NCBI GenBank assembly: GCA_903832285.1
Contig: CAILAY010000076.1
Coordinates: 1-64,000 of the forward strand
Direction: 5' to 3'
DNA: 64,000 nucleotides
Source of the DNA: an uncultured beta proteobacterium
Lineage (GTDB): Bacteria > Pseudomonadota > Gammaproteobacteria > Burkholderiales > Burkholderiaceae_C
Shown: in pieces, positions 9,401 through 18,521 of the stretch
How the letters are laid out: each line of letters opens with the position of its first letter
Position numbering within the stretch: position 1 is the first letter of the stretch
The notes under the pieces: generated by a model
Told to the model about the DNA's origin: nothing
Seen by the model: the letters and a program-made list of their open reading frames with translations, nothing else
The model's database searches: none
Position numbers and translations under genes: made by a program

Positions 9401-10603
9401 GCTCAGTCTGGCGCCGCACGTTCTCGCTCCGGAGCCGTTGATGCAGCACAAGGCTATCTGCCCAACTCCATGGCGATACGGGCGCGCGATTTGATCTATG
9501 GCGCCTATCAGCTGAATCACGTGGTGTTGGGAGGCTCGCGTGACGGTTTGAGTTGGCGTGCCAACCTGCAAGCGGATGAAATGGGCGGCTACCTGGAGTA
9601 TCGCCAGCCCAGTGGCAGCAACGCGGGACGCGTCTATGCGCGTCTGGCGCAGTTGAAGATCGCGCCGAATGCCGTGAAGCAGGTGGAAAACCTGCTGGAC
9701 GAACAGCCCCAGACCATCCCTGCGGTCGACATCGTGGTGGACGACTTTGAACTTCGTGGCAAGAAATTGGGCCGGGTGGAGATCGAGGCGGTGAATCGTG
9801 GCGCCTCCTTCGCGGGTCGCGACAGCGCGGTGCGCGAGTGGCGGCTCAACAAGTTCAACATCAGCAACCCGGAAGCGAGTTTGACCGCCAGCGGCAATTG
9901 GGCCGCGCTGGGCAGTGCGGCTGGGCAGTCCGGGCGGCGACGCACCGTCATGAACTTCAAGCTGGACGTGGTCGACGCGGGCGGCCTGCTGAATCGATTG
10001 GGGATGAAGGAAGTGCTGCGTCGCGGCAAGGGCAAGCTCGAAGGTCAGGTGGCGTGGATCGGCTCGCCGCTTTCCCTGGATTACCCCAGCATGGCAGGGC
10101 AGTTCAACGTGAACGTGGAGGCGGGCCAGTTTCTGAAGGCCGACGCAGGGGCTGCGAAACTGTTGAGCGTACTCAGTCTGCAGTCCTTGCCCCGGCTGCT
10201 GACGCTCAATTTCGGAGATGTCTTTGGCAGTGGCTTTGCCTTTGACTTCGTGCGCGGTGACGCGCATATCGACAACGGCGTTGCCAGCACCAACAACCTT
10301 CAGATGAAGGGCGTGAGTGCGGCCGCGCTGATGGAAGGGCAAGCCGACATCGCGCGCGAAACCGTGGATCTCAAGGTGGTGGTGGTGCCGGAAATCAATG
10401 CCGGCACGGCCTCTCTGGTCACCACGATCATCAATCCCGCCATCGGTCTTGGCAGCTTCCTGGCGCAGCTGTTTCTGCGCAAGCCGCTGATGGAGGCCAA
10501 CACCCAGGAGTGGCACATCGGCGGCACCTGGAGCGATCCCAAGTACACCCAGGTCGAACATAAGAAGGGCCGGACGGAAGCGCAACCGGCGACGAAACCA
10601 TGA
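6482..10603 (+). CDS. yhdP: YhdP-family AsmA-like envelope protein
   Basis: A 1373-residue protein with one N-terminal membrane anchor (about residues 18-45, LFWPLVTLWLLFAIAW) and a very long periplasmic part rich in beta structure. It ends in an AsmA-type C-terminal region around 1150-1350. This size and layout match the YhdP family of AsmA-like proteins, which in Escherichia coli help move phospholipids between the inner and outer membranes. Divergent from glnE, with only 17 bases between starts. Its TGA overlaps the ATG of the downstream amidase (ATGA at 10600), so the two are probably one transcript. Function here is by family membership. Confidence 0.9.
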   Translation: MNESAHPPRWLRASATASRWLFWPLVTLWLLFAIAWGGLDGWIVPRIGTWRPQLEQYATRLVGVPVRIGSISAHSVGLLPTFEMSDVTLLDPQGREALHLPRVVGTLSPGSLWNLGFEQLFVDAPELHIRRTAQGRILVAGLDLSGSGSTSADGADWLFSQTEIFIRKGTVRWTDELRNAPPLSLTDVDWVLRNGGRKHGTRLDATPPPEWGQRFSLRALFHQPLLTTQNGRWQEWDGQVYADFSQVDVSHLQQYANLGVKGVKVSQGQGALRAWGDWVQGEFVAITADTALLRVNTQLGQDLAPLELEQIEGRFTVRTLAGGFEFGTQGLRFQTRDGLHWPGGNALVSYTREQGRVPAQGDLRADKLDLQALGQIANRLPLGAATHEALHAYQPKGKVERIQAHWQGPINAIEKYSASGLVSGLEIAARAEPATADGMQPGSPGVRGASLDFEMTQAGGKAHLSVQQGALEFPGVFEDPAIAMDQLAGDARWQIEGEQLSVQLSNLKFSSADAQGELQAQWHSADPAKSSAHSRFPGVLDLQGSLSRGEATRVYRYLPLVLPPSVREYVHHAVLQGKATGAKFRVKGDLADMPFTNPKLGEFHISTQVQNVSLAFIPKSLQGKDEAPWPTLTQLNGELIFDRATLQIKGASASALQAPGLSLFKAEAQIPDLGHAPTLTVSTDGRGPVQDVLRVLAGSPLSGFLGHALDPAVGAGVADYRLRLVVPLQSPDKSKVQGSVTLGGNDLQFTPDSPVLARARGVINYTESGFTLIGAQARMLGGDSRIDGGMRPTVTASGKSESQLLLRAQGIVTAEGLRAARELGFIARLAQNASGSTAYNATFGVRQGVPELSINSNLQGFSTGLPAPLNKAAEAALPFRYETVLLPESRGAEPGKLQDQLTLEWGRLATASYVRDVNGAEPRVLRGSIAVGLLAGESAPTPAEGVLANVILTSVDLDAWNAVLNRVAVAPARAQSGAARSRSGAVDAAQGYLPNSMAIRARDLIYGAYQLNHVVLGGSRDGLSWRANLQADEMGGYLEYRQPSGSNAGRVYARLAQLKIAPNAVKQVENLLDEQPQTIPAVDIVVDDFELRGKKLGRVEIEAVNRGASFAGRDSAVREWRLNKFNISNPEASLTASGNWAALGSAAGQSGRRRTVMNFKLDVVDAGGLLNRLGMKEVLRRGKGKLEGQVAWIGSPLSLDYPSMAGQFNVNVEAGQFLKADAGAAKLLSVLSLQSLPRLLTLNFGDVFGSGFAFDFVRGDAHIDNGVASTNNLQMKGVSAAALMEGQADIARETVDLKVVVVPEINAGTASLVTTIINPAIGLGSFLAQLFLRKPLMEANTQEWHIGGTWSDPKYTQVEHKKGRTEAQPATKP

Positions 10604-11415
10604 AAATTGCTGCTCTCCAGATGGTGTCGGGCTCGAGCTGCGACGCAAATCTTTCTGTCGCCCGCGCTTTGCTGGAACAGGCTGCCGCAGGCGGTGCCGA
10701 ACTGGCGCTGTTGCCGGAGTATTTTTGTCTCATGGGCCAGCGTGACACCGACAAGTTGGGCCTGCAGGAAGCCTGGGGCAGCGGTGCCATCCAGAGCTTT
10801 CTGAGTGATGCGGCGCGCGATCTCGAAATGTGGATTGTCGGTGGCACGCTGCCGCTGTCGACCCGGGATCCGCAACGCGTTTGCAATGCCAGCCTGGTGT
10901 TCGCACCCAGTGGAGAATGCGTGGCGCGCTACGACAAGATTCATCTGTTCCGCTTCGACAATGGCGCCGAGCGCTACGACGAAGCGCAGGTGCTGCAGGC
11001 CGGCAGCACCCCGGTGACGTTCGATCTTCCGTCGCGCGATGGACACCGCTGGCGCCTGGGTTTGAGCGTGTGCTACGACCTGCGTTTTCCGGAGCTGTAC
11101 CGCGCCTATGCCGCGCTGGGTGCGGACCTGCTGCTGGTGCCCAGCGCCTTCACCTACACCACGGGCCAAGCCCATTGGGAGTTGCTGCTGCGAGCGCGTG
11201 CGGTGGAGAACCTGTCCTATGTGCTGGCTGCGGCGCAGGGTGGCACGCACGACAACGGCCGTCGCACCTGGGGCCATTCGATGCTGGTGGGCCCCTGGGG
11301 TGAAGTGCTGCACAGTTTGCCGCAGGGCGCAGGACTGATGGTGGGCGAGTTGGATGCCGATCGTGTGCGGTCGTGCCGCAGACAACTGCCGGCGCTGGAG
11401 CACCGGGTTTTGTGA
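10600..11415 (+). CDS. Carbon-nitrogen hydrolase (nitrilase superfamily), Nit-type amidase
   Basis: A 271-residue nitrilase-superfamily enzyme with the full catalytic triad: Glu40 (LLPEYF), Lys113 (YDKIHLF) and Cys158 (SVCYDLRFPELYR). The DLRFPELYR signature is typical of the Nit branch, whose best-known members hydrolyse deaminated glutathione, a repair reaction. A general omega-amidase role cannot be excluded. The protein is cytoplasmic, with no signal sequence. Its start overlaps yhdP by four bases and its stop overlaps the probable GTG start of mltA (GTGA at 11412), giving a yhdP-amidase-mltA operon. Confidence 0.9.
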   Translation: MKIAALQMVSGSSCDANLSVARALLEQAAAGGAELALLPEYFCLMGQRDTDKLGLQEAWGSGAIQSFLSDAARDLEMWIVGGTLPLSTRDPQRVCNASLVFAPSGECVARYDKIHLFRFDNGAERYDEAQVLQAGSTPVTFDLPSRDGHRWRLGLSVCYDLRFPELYRAYAALGADLLLVPSAFTYTTGQAHWELLLRARAVENLSYVLAAAQGGTHDNGRRTWGHSMLVGPWGEVLHSLPQGAGLMVGELDADRVRSCRRQLPALEHRVL

Positions 11416-12548
11416 GGACGCGCCACAAGAGCGGGCCCAGCATAAGTGCGCGCCTGCTGCTGTGTGGGCTGCTGCTCGCACTGGCGGCGTGTACGAGTGG
11501 ACCGAGGCCGGCGCCACGCGCTGGCGCCAACGAAACGCCGGTCACACCGGGCCACATCGGTAGCCGCTGGACCCTGGCGAGTTGGTCCGACCTGCCCGGC
11601 TTTGAGAGCGATTCGCTGCACGAAGCCTGGAACGCCTGGCTCAAGAGTTGCGAGCGGCCGGCGCCGAACTTCGCGCCGCTTTGTGGCGACATCAGGCTGC
11701 TGAGTCTGGGTACAGGGCAGGAGCAACGCGACTGGATGCGCGCTCATCTGCAACCATATCGGGTGCAGACGCTGCAGGGTGAGCTGCAGGGCCTGCTCAC
11801 GGGCTACTACGAGCCGCAGCTCGAAGCCTCGCGCCAGCAGCGGGAAGGTTTCAACTTTCCCTTGTATAAGTTTCCAGCGCAGGCCAGCGCTGCGCTCAAA
11901 TCCGGCAAGCCCTGGTATTCGCGCCAGGAGATCGACACCCTGCCCGAGGCCCGCGCCGCGCTGCGAGGTCACGAACTGGTTTGGATTGCCGATCCGCTGG
12001 AAGCACTGGTGCCGCAGTTGCAGGGTTCCGCACGCGTGCGAGTACGTGAGCCGGACGGCAGCCAGCGCTGGATGCGCCTGTCATTTGCGGGCAGCAACAA
12101 CCAGCCCTACCAAAGCCCGGGGCGCTGGTTACTGGAGCAGCACGCCGTGACCGATGCCTCCTGGTCCGGCATCCGAACCTGGGCCGCGCAAAACCCGCAA
12201 CGCCAGCGGGAACTGCTGTGGAGCAACCCGCGCGTGGTGTTCTTCCGCGAGCAGGTTTTGAGTGAGCAGGACGCCGCCTTCGGACCGAATGGCGCACAGG
12301 GCGTGGCGCTGACGCCGGGCCGCTCCATCGCCGTCGACCCGCTCAGCATTCCCTATGGCACGCCCGTCTGGCTGGTCTCCGCCGGGCCCGTCACGAACCT
12401 GCAAAAGCTGGTGCTCGCGCAGGACACGGGTTCGGCCATCAGCGGTGCGCTCAGAGCCGACTACTTCGCCGGCTGGGGCGCGCAGGCTGGCGAACTCGCG
12501 GGTCGGCTGAAACAGCCACTGCAACTCTGGGTGTTGTGGCCGCGGTAG
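11412..12548 (+). CDS. mltA: Membrane-bound lytic murein transglycosylase A
   Basis: MltA cleaves peptidoglycan glycan strands to 1,6-anhydromuropeptides from the inner face of the outer membrane. The protein has a lipoprotein signal ending in the lipobox LAAC (about residue 27), an MltA domain with GLLTGYYEP near residue 140, and the C-terminal 3D domain with AQDTGSAISGALRADYFAG. The Asp of that last motif (about residue 338) matches the family's catalytic Asp. The GTG at 11412, overlapping the amidase stop as GTGA, gives a compact signal peptide. The longer ATG start at 11373 would overlap the upstream gene by 43 bases and is less likely. Confidence 0.93.
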   Translation: MRTRHKSGPSISARLLLCGLLLALAACTSGPRPAPRAGANETPVTPGHIGSRWTLASWSDLPGFESDSLHEAWNAWLKSCERPAPNFAPLCGDIRLLSLGTGQEQRDWMRAHLQPYRVQTLQGELQGLLTGYYEPQLEASRQQREGFNFPLYKFPAQASAALKSGKPWYSRQEIDTLPEARAALRGHELVWIADPLEALVPQLQGSARVRVREPDGSQRWMRLSFAGSNNQPYQSPGRWLLEQHAVTDASWSGIRTWAAQNPQRQRELLWSNPRVVFFREQVLSEQDAAFGPNGAQGVALTPGRSIAVDPLSIPYGTPVWLVSAGPVTNLQKLVLAQDTGSAISGALRADYFAGWGAQAGELAGRLKQPLQLWVLWPR

Positions 12549-12669
12549 TAATCGCTGACGCGCAGTTCGGGCATACTGCCCCGGCGCGCGCTGACTGACC
12601 CGGTTGAGCTGCACGTGAAACCGTTCCGCCCAAAAGGCCGGATCCCCAATTTCTTCGGAGACAACCACG

Positions 12670-15600
12670 ATGAATGCTGCGCTACCCGAGTCCGTTCGCA
12701 AGGCAATGGAAACCGTCACGCTGGACGACAAATATTCGCTGACTCATGGTCGCGCCTTCATGAGCGGGGTGCAGGCGCTGGTGAAGCTGCCGATGCTGCA
12801 GCGCCAGCGTGATGCGCTCGTAGGAAAGAACACCGCGGGCTTCATCAGCGGCTACCGCGGCTCGCCGTTGGGCGGCTACGACCAGGCGCTGCAAAAGGCG
12901 GCCCCGTATCTCAAAGCGCAGAACATCGTATTCCAGCCGGGCGTGAACGAAGAACTCGCCGCCACTGCTTTATGGGGCACGCAGCAGCTCGGTTTCGCGC
13001 CGCCGGGCAGCAACAAATTCGACGGTGTGTTCGGCATCTGGTACGGCAAGGGACCGGGCGTGGACCGCTGCTCGGATGTGTTCAAGCACGCCAACATGGC
13101 GGGGACCACACCCTGGGGCGGCGTCATTGCTGTGGCAGGTGACGACCACGTGGCCAAGAGCTCGACCGCCGCGCACCAGAGCGACCACATTTTCAAGGCC
13201 TGCGGCTTGCCGGTATTCTTTCCGGCGTCGGTGCAGGAGATTCTGGATCTGGGTGTGCATGCGATTGCCATGAGCCGTTTTTCCGGGGTCTGGGCGGGCA
13301 TGAAGACGATCCAGGAAATCGTCGAGTCCAGCGCCACCGCAATCATCGACCCGCAACGCGTGCAGATCGTGCTGCCCGACTTTGACATGCCGCCAGGCGG
13401 CGTGCACATCCGCTGGCCGGATGTGCCGCTGGTGCAGGAGGCGCGGTTGTTCGACACCAAGTGGTATGCGGCGCTGGCCTATGTGCGCGCGAACCGGCTC
13501 AACTACAACGTGATCGAAGGGCCGCATGACCGCTTCGGTTTGATCGCCAGCGGCAAGGCCTATAACGACACGCGTCAGGCGCTGCTCGATCTGGGGCTGG
13601 ACGACGCCAGCTGCAGGCGCATTGGCATACGTGTGCACAAGGTGGGCGTGGTGTGGCCGCTGGAGGCGCAGCTCACACGCGAATTCGCCACCGGGCTGCA
13701 GGAAATCCTGGTGGTGGAAGAGAAGCGCCAGATCATCGAATACCAGCTGAAGGAAGAGCTCTACAACTGGCGCGCCGACGTGCGCCCCAACGTGCTGGGC
13801 AAGTTCAACGAGGTGGGCGGCAGCGGCGAGTTCGGCGGTGGCGAGTGGTCGCAACCCAATCCCAGTGCCAACACCTTGCTGCGCGCGAATGCCGACCTGT
13901 CGCCCGCGCTGATTGCCCGCGCCATCGCGCAACGCCTGAAGAAGCTGGGTCTGGACGCCGACACCGCGGCGCGCATCGACGCCCATCTGGCGCTGCTGGA
14001 TGCGAAAGAACGCGCCATGCAGACGATCGACGTGAAAGCAGATCGTCAACCCTGGTTCTGCTCAGGCTGTCCGCACAACACCTCGACCCGGGTGCCCGAA
14101 GGCTCGCGCGCCATGGCCGGCATTGGCTGCCACTTCATGAGCGTCTGGATGGACCGTGCCACCATAGGCTTCACCCAAATGGGCGGCGAGGGCGCGCCCT
14201 GGGTCGGGCAGCAGCCGTTCAGTCACGAGCAGCACGTGTTTGCCAACCTCGGAGACGGCACCTACTTTCACAGCGGCATCCTCGCCGTGCGCCAGGCTGT
14301 CGCGGCGGGCGTGAACATCACCTACAAGATCCTCTACAACGATGCCGTGGCCATGACGGGCGGCCAGCAGGTCGGAGAACGGCCCGAAGGGCATTCGGTA
14401 TTGCAGATCGCGCAGAGCATGCGCGCCGAAGGTGCAACAAAAATCACCATCGTGACCGACGAGCCTGAAAAATACGCCGGCGTGATCGGTCTGCCCGCAG
14501 GCATCGCGATCGAGCACCGCGACGAGCTCGACCGCATCCAGCGCCAATTCCGCGAGATCAAGGGCACGACCGTCATCATTTACGACCAGACCTGCGCCAC
14601 AGAAAAGCGGCGGCGCCGCAAGCGCGGCACTTTGGTCGATCCTGCCGTGCGCGTGGTCATCAACGAACTCGTGTGCGAGGGCTGCGGCGACTGCAGCGTG
14701 CAAAGCAATTGTCTGAGCGTGGAGCCGCTGGAGACTGAATTCGGACGCAAGCGCCAGATCAACCAGAGCACCTGCAACAAGGACTATTCCTGCCTCAAGG
14801 GCTTCTGCCCGAGCTTCGTCACGGTCGAAGGCGGCAAGCTGAAGAAACGTCAAACACAAATGCGTTCGCCTCGGGAACTGGGCGCGCTGCCGGAGCCGCT
14901 TCTTCCCGCGCTGGACGGAGCGGCGCCGAGCGCCTGGGGTATCGTTGTCGCCGGCGTGGGCGGCACCGGCGTCATCACCATTGGCCAGTTGCTGGGCATG
15001 GCGGCGCACCTCGAAGGAAAAGGCATCGTGACCCAGGATGCCGCGGGCCTGGCGCAAAAAGGCGGTGCCACCTGGAGCCACGTGCTCATCGCCGCGGCGC
15101 AGGACGACATCCACACCACGCGCGTAGGCATGGCCAGCGCCGACCTCATCCTGGCCTGCGACCCGGTGGTGGCGGCGGGTGGCGAAACCATGATGCGGGT
15201 GCGCGAGGGCCGAACCCACGTCGCGCTCAATGCCCACGCCACACCCACGGCCGCCTTCGTGAAGAACGTCGATTGGCAGGACCCCAGCGCGGCGTGCGTG
15301 GCGGAGATTTCCCGTGCAGCCGGTTCCGGCGTCAGCGCTTTTGACGCCGATGCGGTGGCGATGCGGCTCATGGGCGACAGCCTGTACACCAACCCCGTGA
15401 TGCTGGGCTACGCCTGGCAACAAGGCTGGTTGCCGCTGGAGCGCGATTCGCTGCTGCGCGCAATCGAGCTGAACGCGGTCGCGGTCGAACAGAACAAAAC
15501 GGCGTTCGAGTGGGGGCGACATGCAGCCCACGACTGGACCGCCGTGCAGGCATTGCTCGGTGGTGAACAGGTGGTGCAGTGGCAGCGGGCCACGCCGCTG

Positions 15601-16239
15601 GACGAAGTGATTGCGCGCCGCACTGCGTTTCTGGGCGACTACCAGAACGCTGCCTATGCCCGTCGCTACCAGGATTTCGTCGCGCGCGTCCAAGCCGCCG
15701 AAGCCGTTTTGGGCAAGACCACGCTCACAACGGCCGTGGCCAAAAACCTGTTCAAACTCATGGCCTACAAGGACGAATATGAGGTGGCGCGGCTGCAGCG
15801 CGACCCCGGCTTCCTGGCGCGCATCGAGGCCCAGTTCGAGGGCGAATTCCAGGTCCACTACCACCTCGCGCCGCCGCTGCTGGCACGGCGCAACGAGCGT
15901 GGCGAACTGCAAAAGCGCAAGTTTCCGCCGGCTACGCGCTGGGCCTTTCAGCTGCTCGCCGCCTGCAGGGGATTGCGCGGCACGCCGCTCGATATTTTCG
16001 GCCTGACTAGCGAGCGTAAACATGAGCGCGCGCTGATCGCCGACTACTGCGACAGTGTTGAGGAAATCATCGCGACGCTGGCGTCACACAACCACGCGGT
16101 GGCGCTGCAAGTCGCGCTGATACCCGAGCAGATCAAGGGTTTTGGTCACGTGAAGGAAAAGGCCATTGGCTCGGCGCGCGCGAAGTGGGCCGACGCGATG
16201 GTGGCATTCCGCATGGCTGCGACTGGCGCAGAGCGCTGA
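12670..16239 (+). CDS. Fused indolepyruvate ferredoxin oxidoreductase (2-oxoacid oxidoreductase family)
   Basis: An 1189-residue single-chain enzyme that should oxidatively decarboxylate aryl- or branched-chain 2-oxoacids to acyl-CoA, using thiamine diphosphate and iron-sulfur clusters. In order it has the pyrimidine-binding domain (about 20-400), the thiamine-diphosphate domain beginning near CSGCPHNTST (about 463) and running to about 630, a Cys cluster CEGCGDCSVQSNC near 669, further Cys near CLKGFCPSF, and the gamma-type domain starting GVGGTGVITIGQLLG near 762. It fits the long fused form common in proteobacteria. A GGAGA ribosome site precedes the ATG. The gene stands 15 bases before a sigma factor gene, so they may be co-transcribed. 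Confidence 0.92.
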   Translation: MNAALPESVRKAMETVTLDDKYSLTHGRAFMSGVQALVKLPMLQRQRDALVGKNTAGFISGYRGSPLGGYDQALQKAAPYLKAQNIVFQPGVNEELAATALWGTQQLGFAPPGSNKFDGVFGIWYGKGPGVDRCSDVFKHANMAGTTPWGGVIAVAGDDHVAKSSTAAHQSDHIFKACGLPVFFPASVQEILDLGVHAIAMSRFSGVWAGMKTIQEIVESSATAIIDPQRVQIVLPDFDMPPGGVHIRWPDVPLVQEARLFDTKWYAALAYVRANRLNYNVIEGPHDRFGLIASGKAYNDTRQALLDLGLDDASCRRIGIRVHKVGVVWPLEAQLTREFATGLQEILVVEEKRQIIEYQLKEELYNWRADVRPNVLGKFNEVGGSGEFGGGEWSQPNPSANTLLRANADLSPALIARAIAQRLKKLGLDADTAARIDAHLALLDAKERAMQTIDVKADRQPWFCSGCPHNTSTRVPEGSRAMAGIGCHFMSVWMDRATIGFTQMGGEGAPWVGQQPFSHEQHVFANLGDGTYFHSGILAVRQAVAAGVNITYKILYNDAVAMTGGQQVGERPEGHSVLQIAQSMRAEGATKITIVTDEPEKYAGVIGLPAGIAIEHRDELDRIQRQFREIKGTTVIIYDQTCATEKRRRRKRGTLVDPAVRVVINELVCEGCGDCSVQSNCLSVEPLETEFGRKRQINQSTCNKDYSCLKGFCPSFVTVEGGKLKKRQTQMRSPRELGALPEPLLPALDGAAPSAWGIVVAGVGGTGVITIGQLLGMAAHLEGKGIVTQDAAGLAQKGGATWSHVLIAAAQDDIHTTRVGMASADLILACDPVVAAGGETMMRVREGRTHVALNAHATPTAAFVKNVDWQDPSAACVAEISRAAGSGVSAFDADAVAMRLMGDSLYTNPVMLGYAWQQGWLPLERDSLLRAIELNAVAVEQNKTAFEWGRHAAHDWTAVQALLGGEQVVQWQRATPLDEVIARRTAFLGDYQNAAYARRYQDFVARVQAAEAVLGKTTLTTAVAKNLFKLMAYKDEYEVARLQRDPGFLARIEAQFEGEFQVHYHLAPPLLARRNERGELQKRKFPPATRWAFQLLAACRGLRGTPLDIFGLTSERKHERALIADYCDSVEEIIATLASHNHAVALQVALIPEQIKGFGHVKEKAIGSARAKWADAMVAFRMAATGAER

Positions 16240-16254
16240 CAGTAAACTCGTTCG

Positions 16255-16836
16255 ATGCCAATGTCCGTCACTGTCCAGAGCCAACTGGCCGAGCACCGCA
16301 ATTACCTGCTGCGCTTTGCGCGGCTGCAATTGCGCAATGACGCCTGGGCCGAAGACGCGGTCTCCGAAACCCTGCTGGCAGCCCTGAGCAAGCCACAGTC
16401 GTTTGGCAACAAGTCGCAGCTCAAGACCTGGCTCGTGGGCATTCTGAAACACAAGGTGCTGGACACCTTCAGGCATAACGCACGCGAAGTCTCGCTTGAC
16501 GCCGCGCCGGAATCCGACGGGCACGAAGAATTGGACTCGCTGATGTTCAAGACCGACGGCCACTTCGCTCACGCGCCGGCCGATTGGGGCAACCCGGAGC
16601 AGGATTTGAGCTCGCGCCAGTTCTTCGTCGTGCTCGAAGCCTGCACCGAAGGAATGCCTGCGGCGCTGGGACGGGTTTTCCTGATGCGCGAGTGGCTGGA
16701 AATGTCGTCCGAGGAGATCTGTAAGGAACTGAACCTGACTTCGACCAACCTCTACGTCCAGTTGCACCGGGCGCGTTTGCGCTTGCGCGAATGTCTGGAA
16801 CTCAACTGGTTCGGCCAACGATCGGAGAATGTCTGA
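16255..16836 (+). CDS. ECF-type sigma factor
   Basis: A 193-residue sigma-70 family protein. Region 2 is at about 10-75 (YLLRFARLQLRNDAWAEDAV, then LKTWLVGILKHKVLDTFR) and region 4 at about 135-185 (EMSSEEICKELNLTSTNLYV, then LHRARLRLRECL). A second ATG two codons in (16261) is equally possible. Its stop TGA shares one base with the ATG of a small zinc-finger protein, the usual sigma/anti-sigma coupling. This pair looks like the widespread proteobacterial short ECF plus small Zn anti-sigma arrangement linked to stress responses; the signal is unknown. Confidence 0.9.
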   Translation: MPMSVTVQSQLAEHRNYLLRFARLQLRNDAWAEDAVSETLLAALSKPQSFGNKSQLKTWLVGILKHKVLDTFRHNAREVSLDAAPESDGHEELDSLMFKTDGHFAHAPADWGNPEQDLSSRQFFVVLEACTEGMPAALGRVFLMREWLEMSSEEICKELNLTSTNLYVQLHRARLRLRECLELNWFGQRSENV

Positions 16837-17048
16837 TGGTTCCCTTGTGGCGTACTTGCAAAGAGGCCGCTGCGCTGCTGGTGGCGCGGGAAGACCGCGC
16901 CCTGCCCATCAATGACCGTCTTGCATTGCGCATCCATTTGCTGGCCTGCAAGGCCTGCCCCGACTTCGAGCGCCAGCTAGTCACGCTGCGGCAAGCGATG
17001 AAGCAATGGCGCAACTACAGCGAAGAAGACTCCGGCGCCGCACCGTAG
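16836..17048 (+). CDS. Small zinc-finger anti-sigma-factor-like protein
   Basis: A 70-residue protein beginning MVPLWRTCKEAAALL. It carries the motif HLLACKACPDF, an H-x3-C-x2-C zinc-binding signature of anti-sigma factors, around residues 40-48. No membrane segment is present, so it is a soluble anti-sigma factor. The ATG at 16836 overlaps the sigma stop by one base, which argues for this start rather than one 45 bases upstream inside the sigma gene. It probably binds and inhibits the preceding ECF factor. Confidence 0.82.
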   Translation: MVPLWRTCKEAAALLVAREDRALPINDRLALRIHLLACKACPDFERQLVTLRQAMKQWRNYSEEDSGAAP

Positions 17049-17102
17049 CCGCGCTTGTGTTCAGTGTGGGCACGGTCTGGCCAGCTTCCATAATGCCGCG
17101 AC

Positions 17103-18494
17103 ATGAATACCGGCGACCGCAAGCACGCTGAAGAACTTTTCCATGAAGGCAATCGGCACATGGCAGCGGGCGATGTGGAGGCGGGAGAACGCTCATTCCG
17201 GGAAGCGCTGGAGATCGCGCCTGACCTGTCCGAAGCCTGGGCCAATCTGGGATTTCTGCTGGATCAGAATGGGAAATTGGAGCAGGCGGAGGTGTACTAC
17301 CGACGGTCGCTGGAGATTGCCCCCGAAAACGCGCAGGTGCTGCTGAATCTGGGCGCACTGCTGGCTGTTCAAGGGCGTTTCGAGCAGGCGCACGCCGCCT
17401 ACAGCGAGGCCATTTCCCGCAATCCTGCGGCGCCGGGCGGGTGGTCGAACCTGGGCGTTCTCTATATCGGCATGAAGCGCGAGGCAGAGGCGGAATTCTT
17501 TCTGCGCAAGGCGCTGGAACTGGATCCGGACTTTGCAAAAGCACAGGTCAATATGGCCTATCTGGCCTTGCGCCAGGGGCGATTCGAGGAGGGCTGGCGC
17601 AGCCTGGAAGCGCGCGACTGGTACCACGGTCTGTCACGCCATTTCACCTGCCCGCGCTGGCGCGGCGAAGCGCTCGCCGGCAAGTCCCTGGTCATCGGCT
17701 ACGAGGCCGGCCACGGCGACGTGATTCAGTTTTGCCGTTATGCCAGACTACTGAAAAACCAGGGCGCAGCCCACATCACGCTCATCTGTCATCCGCCCTT
17801 GAAGACACTGCTGGCGACGCTGGACGGCGTTGACCAGGTGCTGGCTTTCGACGAAGAGGTGGCTCAATCGGGCTGGGACTTCTGGACGCCGCTGCTGAGT
17901 ATTCCTTATCACTGCCAAACCCGCTCCGACTCCATTCCGGCGTCGCTGCCCTACCTTCATGCTGACGCCGAGCGGATGGCGACGTGGCGGGCTCGACTTC
18001 CCACCGGAAAATTGCGTGTAGGCCTGGTCTGGAAGGGCAGTCCGAAGTTTGAAAACGACGCCGACCGGTCGCTGTCCCATCTGGGTCAGCTGGCGTCGCT
18101 GGGCGACGTGCCGGGCGTGCAATTCATCAGCCTGCAAAAAGGCGCGGGTGAGGACGAAGGCCGGCACCCGCCGGACGGCATGGGGGTGTGCCACCTGGGT
18201 TCACGGATGGAAGATTTTGCCGACGCGGCGGCCATCGTGGCCCAGCTTGATCTGGTGATTTCTGTCGACACCGCGATGGCGCATCTGACCGCAGCCTTGG
18301 GCAAGCCCTGCTGGCTGCTGCTGCCCTATTTCATGACCGATTGGCGCTGGCAGAGCGAACGCAGCGACTCGCCCTGGTACCCCGGCGTGATGCAACTGTT
18401 TCGACAGCCCAGTCGGGGCGATTGGGCTTCGGTAGCCAGTGCCGTTGGCGCCGCGTTAAAGCAGTGGGTACGCGAACATCGCGCACTGGTCTGA
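17103..18494 (+). CDS. TPR protein with glycosyltransferase-9-like C-terminal domain
   Basis: A 463-residue protein. Residues about 5-170 form four to five tetratricopeptide repeats (for example AWANLGFLLDQNGKLEQAE and GWSNLGVLYIGMKREAEAE). The remainder resembles ADP-heptose/LPS heptosyltransferase-type folds, including GYEAGHGDVIQFCRYA near 200, RVGLVWKGSP near 300 and LDLVISVDTAMAHLTAALG near 380. Such TPR-GT fusions are found in proteobacteria and may glycosylate proteins or glycans, but no substrate is known. It follows the anti-sigma gene by 54 bases on the same strand. Confidence 0.8.
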   Translation: MNTGDRKHAEELFHEGNRHMAAGDVEAGERSFREALEIAPDLSEAWANLGFLLDQNGKLEQAEVYYRRSLEIAPENAQVLLNLGALLAVQGRFEQAHAAYSEAISRNPAAPGGWSNLGVLYIGMKREAEAEFFLRKALELDPDFAKAQVNMAYLALRQGRFEEGWRSLEARDWYHGLSRHFTCPRWRGEALAGKSLVIGYEAGHGDVIQFCRYARLLKNQGAAHITLICHPPLKTLLATLDGVDQVLAFDEEVAQSGWDFWTPLLSIPYHCQTRSDSIPASLPYLHADAERMATWRARLPTGKLRVGLVWKGSPKFENDADRSLSHLGQLASLGDVPGVQFISLQKGAGEDEGRHPPDGMGVCHLGSRMEDFADAAAIVAQLDLVISVDTAMAHLTAALGKPCWLLLPYFMTDWRWQSERSDSPWYPGVMQLFRQPSRGDWASVASAVGAALKQWVREHRALV

Positions 18495-18521
18495 GCAGCG
18501 CGTCAGATCACAGGCCGAAGC

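Noticed and set aside
8576-10648. A 690-codon minus-strand frame opposite yhdP
   Set aside because: High-GC shadow frame; rich in Gln, His and Arg, with no domain and no ribosome site, while the plus strand has a clear gene.
14062-16023. A 653-codon minus-strand frame opposite the indolepyruvate oxidoreductase gene
   Set aside because: Shadow of a well-supported gene; composition and lack of motifs are not protein-like.
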